This document shows positions 34,529 to 44,300 of a DNA stretch of 64,000 bases, piece by piece. Made by a program: the position numbers and the translations under genes. The DNA is taken from contig NZ_JOFZ01000011.1 in the NCBI RefSeq assembly GCF_000721265.1, forward strand, positions 276,955 to 340,954. Reading direction: 5' to 3'. The DNA is from Streptomyces sp. NRRL F-5126 (GTDB lineage: Bacteria; Actinomycetota; Actinomycetes; Streptomycetales; Streptomycetaceae). Each line of letters opens with the position of its first letter. The stretch's first letter is position 1. The notes under the pieces were generated by a model. It was not told the DNA's origin and searched no databases. It saw nothing but the letters and a program-made list of their open reading frames with translations.

Positions 34529-35941
34529 ATGCGCACAACTCGTACGGCAGGCAAGGATCTTGCGCACAGACCGCTGGGCGTCCGGGCGGCGGTGGCACTC
34601 GTCGCCGTCGGCGCGGCGGCACTCGCGGGATGCGGCGGCTCCGGCTCGGGCGGCAGCGCGTCTGACGGCGGGGCGTCGGGCGGCGGGGCGAGCGCGTCGT
34701 CCGGGCAGAGCGGCAGCGGGCTGCACCTGCCGAAACTGACCGGCCAGAAGATCGAGGTGGCCGCGGTGTGGACGGGCCCAGAGCAGGCCAACTTCACCAA
34801 GGTCCTCGACGCGTTCGAGAAGCGCACAGGCGCCACGGTGACGTTCGTGCCCGCCCAGGATCCCATCATCAACTTTCTCGGCACGAAGATCGCCGGCGGC
34901 AGCCCGCCCGACGTGGCCATGCTCCCCCAGGTCGGGGCCATCGACCAGGCGGTGGCGAAGAAGTGGGCGAAGCCCGTGGGTGCCGCGGCCAAGGCCGAGC
35001 TGGCGAAGAACTACAGCAAGGGCTGGCAGGACCTCGGCGCGGTGGACGGCACGCAGTACGGGGTCTACTTCAAGGCCGCCAACAAGTCCCTCGTCTGGTA
35101 CAACAACAAGGCGTTCCAGAACGCCGGGGCCACCGTCCCGAAGACATGGCCGCAGTTCCTGAAGACGGTGGACACCCTCTCGGCCTCCGGTGTCACACCC
35201 TTGTCGGTCGGCGGCGCGGACGGCTGGACGCTCACCGACTGGTTCGAGAACGTGTACCTGTCGCAGGCGGGCCCCGAGAAGTACGACCAGCTGGGCAAGC
35301 ACAAGATCAAGTGGACCGACCCGTCCGTCAAGAAGGCGCTCACGACGCTCGGGCAGCTCTTCGGCAGGCCCAACACCCTCGCCGGGGGGCCGGACGGCGC
35401 GCTCCAGACGGAGTTCCCCGCCTCCGTCACCCAGACCTTCACGGGCGGTGACACGCCCAAGGCGGCCATGGTCTCGGCGGCGGACTTCGCCGGGGTCAAC
35501 GTCCAGCAGACGAAGGCCAAGATCGGCACGGACGCGAAGATCTTCCCGTTCCCCGCGGTCGGCGCGAAACCCCCCGTGGTCACGGGCGGCGACGCGGCCG
35601 TGGCGCTGAAGGACACCAAGGGGGCCCAGGCGCTGCTGACGTTCCTCGCCTCCCCCGACGCGGCGAAGATCTGGGCGGCGCAGGGCGGCTTCGTCTCCCC
35701 CGACAAGTCGCTCCCCATGTCGGCGTACCCGGACGACGTGGAGCGGTCGATCGCGAAGGCGCTGATCGCGTCGGGCGACGACTTCCGGTTCGACATGTCC
35801 GACTCGATGCCGCAGTCGTTCGGCGGAACGCCCGGCAAGGGCGAGTGGAAGGACCTCCAGGACTTCCTGAAGAATCCGAAGGACGTCGCGGGCACCCAGC
35901 GCAAGCTGGAGGCCGACGCGGCCAAGGCCTTCACGAGCTGA
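34529..35941 (+). CDS. Sugar ABC transporter substrate-binding lipoprotein
   Basis: This 470-residue extracellular solute-binding protein of family 1 has a lipoprotein signal peptide at 1-32 with lipobox LAGC, then a Gly/Ser spacer and the two-lobed binding fold. Phrases such as KIEVAAVWTGPEQANFTKVLDAFEKRTGATVTF and GGSPPDVAMLPQ are typical of carbohydrate importers. ATG 34529 has GGGGA nine bases upstream. Two permeases follow closely but no ATPase gene; in Streptomyces the shared ATPase MsiK usually serves such systems. The ligand is not identifiable; alpha-glucosides are one guess. Confidence 0.92.
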   Translation: MRTTRTAGKDLAHRPLGVRAAVALVAVGAAALAGCGGSGSGGSASDGGASGGGASASSGQSGSGLHLPKLTGQKIEVAAVWTGPEQANFTKVLDAFEKRTGATVTFVPAQDPIINFLGTKIAGGSPPDVAMLPQVGAIDQAVAKKWAKPVGAAAKAELAKNYSKGWQDLGAVDGTQYGVYFKAANKSLVWYNNKAFQNAGATVPKTWPQFLKTVDTLSASGVTPLSVGGADGWTLTDWFENVYLSQAGPEKYDQLGKHKIKWTDPSVKKALTTLGQLFGRPNTLAGGPDGALQTEFPASVTQTFTGGDTPKAAMVSAADFAGVNVQQTKAKIGTDAKIFPFPAVGAKPPVVTGGDAAVALKDTKGAQALLTFLASPDAAKIWAAQGGFVSPDKSLPMSAYPDDVERSIAKALIASGDDFRFDMSDSMPQSFGGTPGKGEWKDLQDFLKNPKDVAGTQRKLEADAAKAFTS

Positions 35942-35945
35942 CGCG

Positions 35946-37295
35946 GTGACGTCAGCGGTCACGGGGGGCGCCGGCACGCCGGCGTCCCCCGGCGGGAAGG
36001 CGCGCAAGAGCGTGACAGGCACCCGGAAGGCCGTGGCGGTGGGGTTCCTGCTGCCCGCGCTCGTGCTGCTCGGCGCGCTCGTGGTGTACCCGATCGGGTA
36101 CTCGGTCTACCGGTCGTTCCTCGACAAGTCGGGCCACGGCTTCGCCGGGCTCGGCAACTACGTCACCCTCTTCACCGACGACTCGATCCGCAAGGCCGTC
36201 GAGAACAACGTGATCTGGGTCGTCGTGGCGCCCGTCGTCGCGACAGCGCTCGGCCTGATCTTCGCCGTCCTGACCGAACGGGTCCGCTGGGGCACGGCGT
36301 TCAAGCTCGTCGTCTTCATGCCGATGGCCATCTCCATGCTCGCGGCCGGGATCATCTTCCGTCTTGTGTACGAGCAGGACCCGGCGCGCGGCGTGGCGAA
36401 CGCGGTGTGGGTGGGCGTGCACGACACGTTCGCCGAGTCCGCCGGATACCCGGGCGCGCACCCGCTGCCCTTGCATCCGCTCAAGGCGGGTGGCGGCGGT
36501 TCGTTCGTCACCAAGCAGCCGGTGCACGCGGGCACCCCGGTGCGGCTGCCGCTGGTCGGGGTGGCGCCGGGCAAGATGCCGTCGGACGCGAAGACGGCCA
36601 GGGCCGCCGCGCGGAAGCCGGGGGCGATCACCGGCACGACGTGGCTGGACTTCACGCTGGGCGGCGGAGGCAGGCCCAACGTCATCGACCCGAAGGAGCG
36701 CGGCCTCGCCGGCGTCAAGATCGAGGCGGTCAAGGGCGGCAAGGTCGTCGCGTCCACGAAGGCCGCGGGCGACGGCACGTTCACGCTGCCGAAGGCGGCG
36801 GACGGCGCGGTGCTCAAGCTGCCCGCGGCCAACTTCAGGAAGCCCTACGACGGCGTGGAGTGGCTCGGCCCGCACCTCGTGACGCCGGCCATCATCGGCA
36901 GCTACCTGTGGATGTGGGCGGGGTTCGCGATGGTGCTGATCGCGGCGGGGCTCGCGGGCATGCCGCGTGAGCTGCTCGAGGCGGCGCGGGTCGACGGCGC
37001 GAACGAGTGGCAGGTCTTCCGGCGGGTCACCGTGCCGCTGCTGGCGCCCGTGCTCGGCGTCGTGCTCGTGACGCTGATGATCAACGTGCTGAAGATCTTC
37101 GACCTCGTGTACATCATCGCGCCGGGCTCCTCGCAGGACGACGCCAACGTCCTGGCGCTCCAGCTCTACCGGTCGTCGTTCGGCACGGACGCCGACCTGG
37201 GCGTGGGCAGCGCGATCGCGGTACTCCTGCTCCTGCTGGTGATCCCGGTGATGCTGGTCAACATCCGCCGCATGCGAAGGGAGAACCGCCGATGA
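35946..37295 (+). CDS. Sugar ABC transporter permease (MalF type) with inserted extracellular domain
   Basis: This is a 449-residue permease. Membrane helices begin at residue ~30, and the conserved EAA loop reads MPRELLEAARVDGANEWQVFRRVTVP. Between the third helix (ending ~142) and the next (starting ~313) lies an unusual insert of about 160 residues. Its second half, GLAGVKIEAVKGGKVVASTKAAGDGTFTLP, looks like a carboxypeptidase-regulatory/Ig-like beta sandwich. Ordinary permeases of this family are ~300 residues. GTG 35946 is four bases after the lipoprotein stop, and its end overlaps the next permease by ATGA. Confidence 0.9.
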   Translation: MTSAVTGGAGTPASPGGKARKSVTGTRKAVAVGFLLPALVLLGALVVYPIGYSVYRSFLDKSGHGFAGLGNYVTLFTDDSIRKAVENNVIWVVVAPVVATALGLIFAVLTERVRWGTAFKLVVFMPMAISMLAAGIIFRLVYEQDPARGVANAVWVGVHDTFAESAGYPGAHPLPLHPLKAGGGGSFVTKQPVHAGTPVRLPLVGVAPGKMPSDAKTARAAARKPGAITGTTWLDFTLGGGGRPNVIDPKERGLAGVKIEAVKGGKVVASTKAAGDGTFTLPKAADGAVLKLPAANFRKPYDGVEWLGPHLVTPAIIGSYLWMWAGFAMVLIAAGLAGMPRELLEAARVDGANEWQVFRRVTVPLLAPVLGVVLVTLMINVLKIFDLVYIIAPGSSQDDANVLALQLYRSSFGTDADLGVGSAIAVLLLLLVIPVMLVNIRRMRRENRR

Positions 37296-38263
37296 CCACG
37301 GAGGAACCGGTGATCGGCGCCTCGCCCTCGGGCCGCTCCCCCCTCACCGCGAGGCCGGCGCGCCCCGCGCGTGCGAACCGCCGCGGGCGTGCGCGCCGTC
37401 CCGGCGGCGATGAGCGCTCGCTGCCCGCCCGGGTCGCGGCGCGCCTCGGCGGCGGCGCGGTGCGGGCCGTGCTCGTCCTGGTGGGCCTGTTCTGGCTGAT
37501 GCCGACGATCGGCCTGCTGCTGTCGTCGCTGCGCGGCGCGGACGACATCGCGTCGAGCGGCTGGTGGCAGGTCTTCACGAAGCCGTCCCGGCTGACGTTC
37601 GAGAACTACGCCAACCTGCTCGACAACCACGTCATCACCAACTCGCTGCTGTCCACGGTCCTGATCACCGTGCCCGCGACGCTGCTCGTCGTCGTGATCG
37701 GCTCGTTCGCCGGGTACGCCTTCGCCTGGATGGAGTTCCCGGGCCGCGACTGGTGGTTCATCGGCGTGGTGGCGCTGCTCGTGGTGCCGGTGCAGGTGGC
37801 GCTGATCCCGGTGTCGAGGCTGTTCGGCGCGATCGGCATCTTCGAGACGACGCTCGGCGTGGTCCTCTTCCACGTCGCGTTCGGGCTGCCGTTCGCGATC
37901 TTCCTGCTGCGCAACTTCTTCGCGGAGATCCCGCGGGAACTGCTGGAGGCCGCGCGCCTGGACGGGGCCGGCGAGATACGGCTGTTCACGCGCGTGGTGA
38001 TGCCGCTCGGCGGCCCGGCGATCGCGTCGCTCGGCATCTTCCAGTTCCTGTGGGTGTGGAACGACATGCTGGTGGCGCTGGTGTTCGCCGACTCGAAGAA
38101 CCCGCCGATCACCGTCGCGCTCCAGCAGCAGGTGCGGCAGTTCGGCAACAACGTCGACGTGCTGGCGCCCGGTGCGTTCCTGTCGATGATCATTCCGCTG
38201 GCCGTGTTCTTCGCGTTCCAGCGGCAGTTCGTGTCCGGGGTGATGGCGGGGGCCGTCAAGTAG
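37292..38263 (+). CDS. Sugar ABC transporter permease (MalG type)
   Basis: This 323-residue second permease has a ~50-residue Arg-rich cytoplasmic N-terminus, six membrane helices and the EAA loop IPRELLEAARLDGAGEIRLFTRVVMP that contacts the ATPase. ATG 37292 overlaps the stop of the first permease by four bases, with GAAGGGAG upstream. It forms the importer with the two preceding genes; the ATP-binding subunit must be encoded elsewhere. Confidence 0.94.
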   Translation: MTTEEPVIGASPSGRSPLTARPARPARANRRGRARRPGGDERSLPARVAARLGGGAVRAVLVLVGLFWLMPTIGLLLSSLRGADDIASSGWWQVFTKPSRLTFENYANLLDNHVITNSLLSTVLITVPATLLVVVIGSFAGYAFAWMEFPGRDWWFIGVVALLVVPVQVALIPVSRLFGAIGIFETTLGVVLFHVAFGLPFAIFLLRNFFAEIPRELLEAARLDGAGEIRLFTRVVMPLGGPAIASLGIFQFLWVWNDMLVALVFADSKNPPITVALQQQVRQFGNNVDVLAPGAFLSMIIPLAVFFAFQRQFVSGVMAGAVK

Positions 38264-38286
38264 GCCCAAGGCGGCGGGTGTGCGGG

Positions 38287-38309
38287 CGCGCGGGCGCGCT
38301 GCCCGCGCG
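38287..38309. terminator. Hairpin between permease and TetR genes
   Basis: A perfect 9-bp stem (cgcgcgggc with gcccgcgcg) with a 5-base loop lies between convergent genes. Confidence 0.6.
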
Positions 38310-38316
38310 GTCGCCG

Positions 38317-38925
38317 TCAGCCGTGCCGCAGCGCCGCGACGGCCGAGGCCGCCAGCTGGTCCAGGTACCCCTTGGGCAGTGGCCCGCGCACGACGGCGAG
38401 ACGCCAGTACAGGGGGCCGACGATCAGATCGAGCGCCGTGTCGGGGTCGGTGCCCTCGCGCAGTTCCCCCCGCGCCACGGCGTCCCTGACGATCACCGCC
38501 GCGATGCCCTGCTGGCCGTCGAGCAGCGTCGCCCTGATGGTGTCCGCGATCTCGGGGTTGCGCGCGGACTCCACGAGCAGGTCCGGGATGACCTGCGACG
38601 CCACGGGGTGGCGCAGCGCCGCCGACGCGACCTGCAGCAGGGCGCGCACGTCGCCGTGGAGGGAGCCGGTGGCGGGGGCCGGCAGCCCCTGCGCGGCGAA
38701 CACGGAGACGAGGTCGAGGACGAGCGCGAGCTTGGACTTCCAGCGCCGGTAGACCGCGGTCTTGCCCACGCCCGCCCGGCGCGCGATGCCCTCTATGGAC
38801 ATCCTGGCGAAGCCGACCGCCGCGAGCTCCTCGAACACGGCGGCGCGGATGGCGTCGGTCACGTCCTCCCTGAGTACTGCGGCACCCGCGGGGACACGGC
38901 GTGCTGTACGCGGTCCGTTGGTCAT
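38317..38925 (-). CDS. TetR family transcriptional regulator
   Basis: This 202-residue regulator has its helix-turn-helix at residues ~20-66 (AIRAAVFEELAAVGFARMSIEGIARRAGVGKTAVYRRWKSK), followed by a C-terminal ligand domain of the TetR_C_11-like type. ATG 38925. It is divergent from the polysaccharide ABC exporter, with 127 bases between the starts that contain a dyad at 38994-39018. The exporter is therefore the likeliest target, with autoregulation possible. The ligand is unknown. Confidence 0.92.
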   Translation of the reverse strand: MTNGPRTARRVPAGAAVLREDVTDAIRAAVFEELAAVGFARMSIEGIARRAGVGKTAVYRRWKSKLALVLDLVSVFAAQGLPAPATGSLHGDVRALLQVASAALRHPVASQVIPDLLVESARNPEIADTIRATLLDGQQGIAAVIVRDAVARGELREGTDPDTALDLIVGPLYWRLAVVRGPLPKGYLDQLAASAVAALRHG

Positions 38926-38993
38926 CTCTTGAGCATACCGTCACGACGCTACGGTTGCGTTGCGACGTAATGGGACCGTACTCTCAGCGGTGC

Positions 38994-39018
38994 GACGATA
39001 CGGAAGCGTTCCGTCGTC
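38994..39018. promoter_or_regulatory. Inverted repeat, candidate operator of the TetR regulator
   Basis: GACGA-TA-CGGAA-GCG-TTCCG-TCGTC has two nested 5-bp arm pairs with a two-base bulge. It lies 35 bases before the exporter start in the divergent promoter region. Confidence 0.45.
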
Positions 39019-39052
39019 GGTGAAACCCCCCTTCACGTCGAAAGCGACTCCT

Positions 39053-39976
39053 GTGAGCCAGACGATCGCACCGACTCATGCCACTCCCCCAGCCCCGGGC
39101 AACGAGACGGATCTCGCCGCACTCGCCGCCCGGCACGGCCTCTCGGTGAGCGGCGCGCGGCCCACGCTGACCCAGTACGTGGGCCAGCTGTGGTCGCGGC
39201 GGCACTTCATCACGACGTTCGCCACCGCCAAGCTGACCGCCCAGTACAGCCAGGCGAAGCTCGGGCAGATCTGGCAGATCATGACGCCGCTGCTCAACGC
39301 GATCGTCTACTTCTTCATCTTCGGCGTGCTGCTCGGCACGAAGCGGAACATCCCCGACTACGTGCCGTTCCTCGTGACGGGCGTCTTCATCTGGACGTAC
39401 ACCGCCAACTCGGTCACCTCCGGCACCCGCGCCATCTCGTCCAACCAGGGCCTGGTGCGCGCACTGCACTTCCCGCGGGCCTCACTGCCGCTCTCGCTGG
39501 TGCTCCAGCAGCTCCAGCAGCTGTTCTTCTCGATCTGCGCGCTGGTCATCATCCTGGTCGCCTTCGGCCAGTACCCGCGCTTCCACTGGGTGCTCGCGAT
39601 CCCGGCGCTGGCGTGCCAGTCGCTGTTCTGCGCGGGCGTCTCGCTGATCATGGCGCGGCTGGGCGCGAAGACGCCCGACATCGCCCAGCTGATGCCGTTC
39701 ATCATCCGCGTGTGGATGTACACGTCGGGCGTGATGTGGAGCGTGGAGAAGCTCGCCAGCGGCCACCAGGGCATCCCCGACTGGGTGGTCATGGCGCTGC
39801 GCTGCCAGCCCGGTGCCGTCTACATCGACATGATGCGGTTCGCGCTGATCGACAGCTTCCACTCGAACCAGATCCCGCCGCACGCGTGGGCGCTCACGCT
39901 GGGCTGGGGCCTGCTGTTCTTCGTCGGCGGCTTCATCTACTTCTGGCGGGCCGAGGAGAGTTACGGACGTGGCTGA
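39053..39976 (+). CDS. Polysaccharide/teichoic acid ABC exporter permease (TagG type)
   Basis: This 307-residue ABC-2 type membrane protein has six membrane segments and begins the conserved region with LWSRRHFITTFATAKLTAQYSQAKLGQIWQIMTPLLNAIVYFFIFGVLLG, typical of TagG/Wzm transporters. The GTG 39053 start is chosen because the Pro-rich N-terminus fits the family; its ribosome-binding site is weak. The ATPase gene overlaps its end by eight bases. It should export a wall glycopolymer, but the polymer genes are not beside it. Confidence 0.92.
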   Translation: MSQTIAPTHATPPAPGNETDLAALAARHGLSVSGARPTLTQYVGQLWSRRHFITTFATAKLTAQYSQAKLGQIWQIMTPLLNAIVYFFIFGVLLGTKRNIPDYVPFLVTGVFIWTYTANSVTSGTRAISSNQGLVRALHFPRASLPLSLVLQQLQQLFFSICALVIILVAFGQYPRFHWVLAIPALACQSLFCAGVSLIMARLGAKTPDIAQLMPFIIRVWMYTSGVMWSVEKLASGHQGIPDWVVMALRCQPGAVYIDMMRFALIDSFHSNQIPPHAWALTLGWGLLFFVGGFIYFWRAEESYGRG

Positions 39977-40766
39977 CGAACACATCCCGACCGTCGTGGC
40001 CGACGGCGTACACGTGACGTACAAGGTGCACGGCGCCAAGGGCGGCAGGGGCAGCGCCACCTCGGCGCTCAGCCGCATCGTCTCGCGGCGGCCCGCGGTG
40101 GGCGTGCGCGAGGTGCACGCCGTGAAGGGCGTCAGCTTCGCCGCCTACCGCGGCGAGGCGATCGGCCTGATCGGGTCCAACGGCTCCGGCAAGTCGACGC
40201 TGCTGCGCACGATCGCCGGCCTCCAGGTGCCGTCGGCCGGCCGCATCCACACCGCGGGACAGCCGTCGCTCCTCGGCGTCAACGCGGCGCTGATGAACGA
40301 CCTGACGGGCGAGCGCAACGTCGTGCTCGGCGGGCTCGCGATGGGCATGTCGCGCCGCGAGGTGAAGGACGTCTACGACGACATCGTCGACTTCTCCGGC
40401 ATCAACGAGAAGGGCGACTTCATCTCGCTGCCGATGCGCACGTACTCCTCAGGCATGGGCGCGCGGCTGCGGTTCTCCATCGCGGCGGCGAAGAACCACG
40501 ACGTGCTGCTGATCGACGAGGCCCTCTCCACCGGGGACGCGAAGTTCCAGGCACGCAGCAAAGAGCGCATCCAGGAGCTCCGCAAGGAGGCGGGCACGGT
40601 CTTCCTCGTCAGCCACAGCAACAGGGCCATCAGGGAGACCTGCGGCCGCGCACTGTGGCTGGAAGCGGGCACGCTGCGGATGGACGGGCCGGCGGACGAG
40701 GTGGTCGACGCCTACGAGCGCTTCACGGCGTCCAAGCCGAAGGCGAAGCCGGCGGCCGCGAAGTAG
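39969..40766 (+). CDS. Polysaccharide/teichoic acid ABC exporter ATPase (TagH type)
   Basis: This 265-residue ATPase partners the preceding permease. Walker A is GSNGSGKST, the signature region YSSGMGARLRFSIA and Walker B VLLIDEAL, as in Wzt/TagH proteins. The N-terminus contains EVHAVKGVSFAAYRGEAIGLIG. It lacks the large C-terminal carbohydrate-binding domain of some Wzt proteins. The C-terminal ~15 residues are a Lys/Pro/Ala tail. GTG 39969 starts inside the permease gene. Confidence 0.94.
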   Translation: MADEHIPTVVADGVHVTYKVHGAKGGRGSATSALSRIVSRRPAVGVREVHAVKGVSFAAYRGEAIGLIGSNGSGKSTLLRTIAGLQVPSAGRIHTAGQPSLLGVNAALMNDLTGERNVVLGGLAMGMSRREVKDVYDDIVDFSGINEKGDFISLPMRTYSSGMGARLRFSIAAAKNHDVLLIDEALSTGDAKFQARSKERIQELRKEAGTVFLVSHSNRAIRETCGRALWLEAGTLRMDGPADEVVDAYERFTASKPKAKPAAAK

Positions 40767-40789
40767 CCGGTGGCCGTCGGGGCCACCGG
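40767..40789 (+). terminator. Terminator directly after the ABC exporter ATPase
   Basis: A perfect 9-bp stem (ccggtggcc with ggccaccgg) starts at the base after the TAG stop codon. Confidence 0.75.
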
Positions 40790-41281
40790 CCCCGCGCCCG
40801 CTGTACGACGCCCGAGCCCCCGGAGCACGCGCCCCGGGGGCATCGCCGTGAGCGACCCTCCGCACGGTCGGCTGCCGCCCCGGCAGCGCGGCGTGCCCCG
40901 GCAGCCCGAGGGCGAGCCCTCCCCGTGCGGGCAGGCGGTCACCCCGCCCGCACGGCACGGACACGGGCACGGCCGTCCAAGGCGCCCCCGGGCGCCTGCG
41001 CCTCGTCGACCCGTCCGGAAGCCCGCGAGCCTGCCCGCCGGATCCGCGAGCCTGCAACCTGCAAGGGGGGCCTGGCCGGCGCGAGGCCCGGGGTGGCACT
41101 GCCCAGCGATCCACGCCCAGCCGGACCCGCACGGGTCCTGTGGCGGCCCGGTGGGTGCCGCGCTGCGCGCGACCCGACGTACACGGACACGGCTGCCCGA
41201 CACGCCCGGGGCACCCCGGGTAGCGGCCCACACCCGGCCGGGCACACGCGGCGGGCGCACACGCCCGGGGCGCACACGCGC

Positions 41282-41320
41282 GGGTGGGGCGTTGCGGTCT
41301 GCGGCCGCAACGCCCCACCC
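41282..41320 (-). terminator. Terminator of the glutamate dehydrogenase gene
   Basis: A perfect 16-bp stem (41282-41297 with 41305-41320) with a 7-base loop ends 8 bases from the stop codon. Confidence 0.88.
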
Positions 41321-41328
41321 CGAACGCC

Positions 41329-44300
41329 TCAGCTGTGCGTGCGCAGCAGCGTCCGCATCGTGCGCATGGCCACGGACAGGTTCGCCAGGTCGAACGCGTC
41401 GGACCCCTGGATCTCCTCCAGCGTGTTGCGTGAACGCGCCAGGATCGCCGCGTTCTTCTCCTCCCACGCCTCGAAGCGCTCCTTCGGGCTCGCCCCGTCC
41501 TCGCCGAACGCCAGCACGTCCGCCGTGAGCGACGCGTGCGCCGAGTAGAGGTCCTCGCGGATCGAGGCGCGCGCCATGGACTTCCAGCGGTCCGTGCGCG
41601 GCAGTTCGAGGATGCGGTCCATCAGCTCCGTGATCAGCAGCCGGTCGCCGAGGTCGTAGTAGACCTCGGCGACGGTGAGCGCGTCCTTGCCCGTGCGGTC
41701 GGCGATCGCCACGATGTCCAGCGCCGGGAAGACCGAGGAGAAGCCCGCGACGCGCGTCGCGAACTCCTTCGGCACGCCCGCCGCGCTCATCCGCTCCTCG
41801 ATCGTGTCGAACCACTCGTGCTCCGTGCCGAGCAGCAGCGTCGGCAGCTGCGACCACACGCGCTCCACGCCGTCCGAGAAGAAGGCGATCGTGCCGGCGA
41901 TCTCCAGCGGCTGCGGCCGGTTGCCGAGCAGCCAGCGCGTCGCCCGCTCGACCAGCCGCCTCGAGTGCAGCCTGATCTGCGTCTGCACGTCGGCGGCGAC
42001 GGTGTTGTCGAGGTCCTCCACCGCGTCCCAGACGGCGCCGAGGCCGAAGATCTCCCTCGCCGCTGTGTGCGCCCTGACGACCTCTTCCGTGGACGCGCCC
42101 GTCTCCTCCCGCAGCCGGTGCAGGAAGGTCGAGCCGCCCATGTTGACGGTGTCGTTGACGAGCACCGTGGTGATGATCTCGCGGTGCAGCGCGTGGTTGT
42201 CGATCTGCTCGGCGAAGCTGTCACGCAGCTGCGCGGGGAAGTACGCGTGCAGCAGCTTCAGCAGGTACGCGTCGTCCGGCAGGCTCGTCGCGATCAGTTC
42301 CTCCGCGACGGTGATCTTCGTGTACGCGAGGAGCACGGCGAGCTCCGGCTGGGTGAGCCCCCTGTCCGCGTTCAGCAGCTCGCGGATCTGCCGGTCGTGC
42401 GGCAGGAACTCGATGTCCCGGTCGAGGTGGCCCTCGCGCTCCAGACGGCGCATGAACCGCATGTGGGCGTGGAGCATGCTGGCGGACTGCGTGACGGCCG
42501 CCGCGAGAGTCGTGTTCTGCGCGTAGTTGTTGCGCAGCACCAGCGCGCCGACCTCGTCGGTCATCTCCGCGAGCAGCTTGTTGCGCTGCTTGACGGTCAT
42601 GTCCCCCTCGGTCACGAGGCCGTTGAGGAGGATCTTGATGTTCACCTCGTGGTCGGAGGTGTCGACGCCCGCGCTGTTGTCGATGGCGTCCGTGTTGACC
42701 TTGCCGCCCGAGCCGCCGGAGCCGCGCCGGGCGAACTCGATGCGGCCGAGCTGGGTCAGGCCGAGGTTGCCGCCCTCGCCGATGACCTTCGCCCGCACAT
42801 CCTCGCCGTTGACGCGGATGGCGTCGTTCGCCTTGTCGCCGACGTCGGCGTTGGTCTCCGTGGTGGCCTTGACGTACGTGCCGATGCCGCCGTTCCACAC
42901 CAGGTCGACCGGCGCCTTGAGGATCGCCTGCATGAGCTCGGCAGGCGTCAGCTTCGTGACCTTCTCCTCGATGCCGAGCGCCTCACGCACGTGCGCGTTG
43001 ACCGGGATCGACTTCGCGGTGCGCGGGTGGATGCCGCCGCCCGCGGAGAGCAGGCTCGTGTCGTAGTCGGCCCAGGAGGAACGCGGCAGCTCGTAGAGGC
43101 GGCGGCGCTCCGCGTAGGAGGTCGCCGCGTCCGGCGTCGGGTCGATGAAGACGTGCCGGTGGTCGAAGGCGGCGACGAGCCTGATGTGCTCCGACAGGAG
43201 CATGCCGTTGCCGAAGACGTCCCCGGACATGTCGCCGACGCCGACGACCGTGAAGTCCTCGGTCCGGGTGTTGTGGCCGAGCTCGCGGAAGTGCCGCTCG
43301 ACGGACTCCCAGGCGCCGCGCGCCGTGATGCCCATGCCCTTGTGGTCGTAGCCCGCGCTGCCGCCCGAGGCGAACGCGTCGCCCAGCCAGAAGTCGTAGG
43401 AGACGGCGACCTCGTTGGCGATGTCGGAGAAGCTCGCCGTGCCCTTGTCGGCCGCGACGACGAGGTACGTGTCGTCGCCGTCGTGCCGCACGACGTCCTT
43501 CGGCGGCACGACCTCGCCGCCCACCAGGTTGTCCGTGATGTCGAGCAGCGCCGAGATGAAGATCTTGTACGAGGCGATGCCCTCGGCCAGCCATGCGTCA
43601 CGGTCGGCCGCCGGGTCGGGCAGCTGCTTGGCGACGAACCCGCCCTTGGCGCCCACGGGCACGATGACGGTGTTCTTCACCATCTGCGCCTTGACCAGGC
43701 CGAGGATCTCCGTGCGGAAGTCCTCGCGCCGGTCGGACCAGCGCAGGCCGCCGCGCGCGACCTTGCCGAACCGCAGGTGCACGCCCTCGACGCGCGGCGA
43801 GTACACCCAGATCTCGAAGGCCGGGCGGGGCGCCGGCAGGTCGGGGATCGCCTGCGGGTCGACCTTCATCGACACGTAGTCGTGGTGCCCGCCGTCCTCC
43901 GTGCGCTGGAAGAAGTTCGTCCGCAGCGTGGCCTTGATCAGGCTGTGGAACGAGCGCAGGATGCGGTCCTCGTCGAGGCTCACGACCTGGTCGAGCGCCG
44001 CGTCCAGCTCCTCCCTGAGCGCCTCGACGAGCTCGATGCCCGCGTTCTGGCGGCCGGGCGACATGCGCGCCTCGAAGAGCGAGACGAGCAGCCGCGCCGT
44101 GTGGACGTTGTGGCGGAACGTGTCCTCCATGTAGTCCTGGCTGAACGTCGCCGCCGACTGGCGCAGGTACTTGGCGTACGCGCGCAGCACCATCGCCTGC
44201 CGCCAGGTGAGCCCGGCCGCCAGGACGAGCGCGTTGAACCCGTCGTTCTCCGCGGCCCCCGTCCAGACGGCGGCGAACGCCTCCTGGAACCGGGTGCGCA

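Larger units (their letters stand above)
40767..41328. other. 562-bp gene-free region between exporter and glutamate dehydrogenase
   Basis: This region is extremely GC-rich. It holds the exporter terminator, a second 8-bp stem at 40816-40841 (gcccccgg with ccgggggc), several gcacacgc-type short repeats near 41230-41285 and the glutamate dehydrogenase terminator. Open frames here are Arg/Pro/Ala-rich and show no domain. I see no gene and no clear pseudogene. Confidence 0.5.

Noticed and set aside
40767..41328. Possible decayed gene between the exporter and glutamate dehydrogenase
   Set aside because: No frame shows conserved domain fragments; short repeats and hairpins explain the structure seen.
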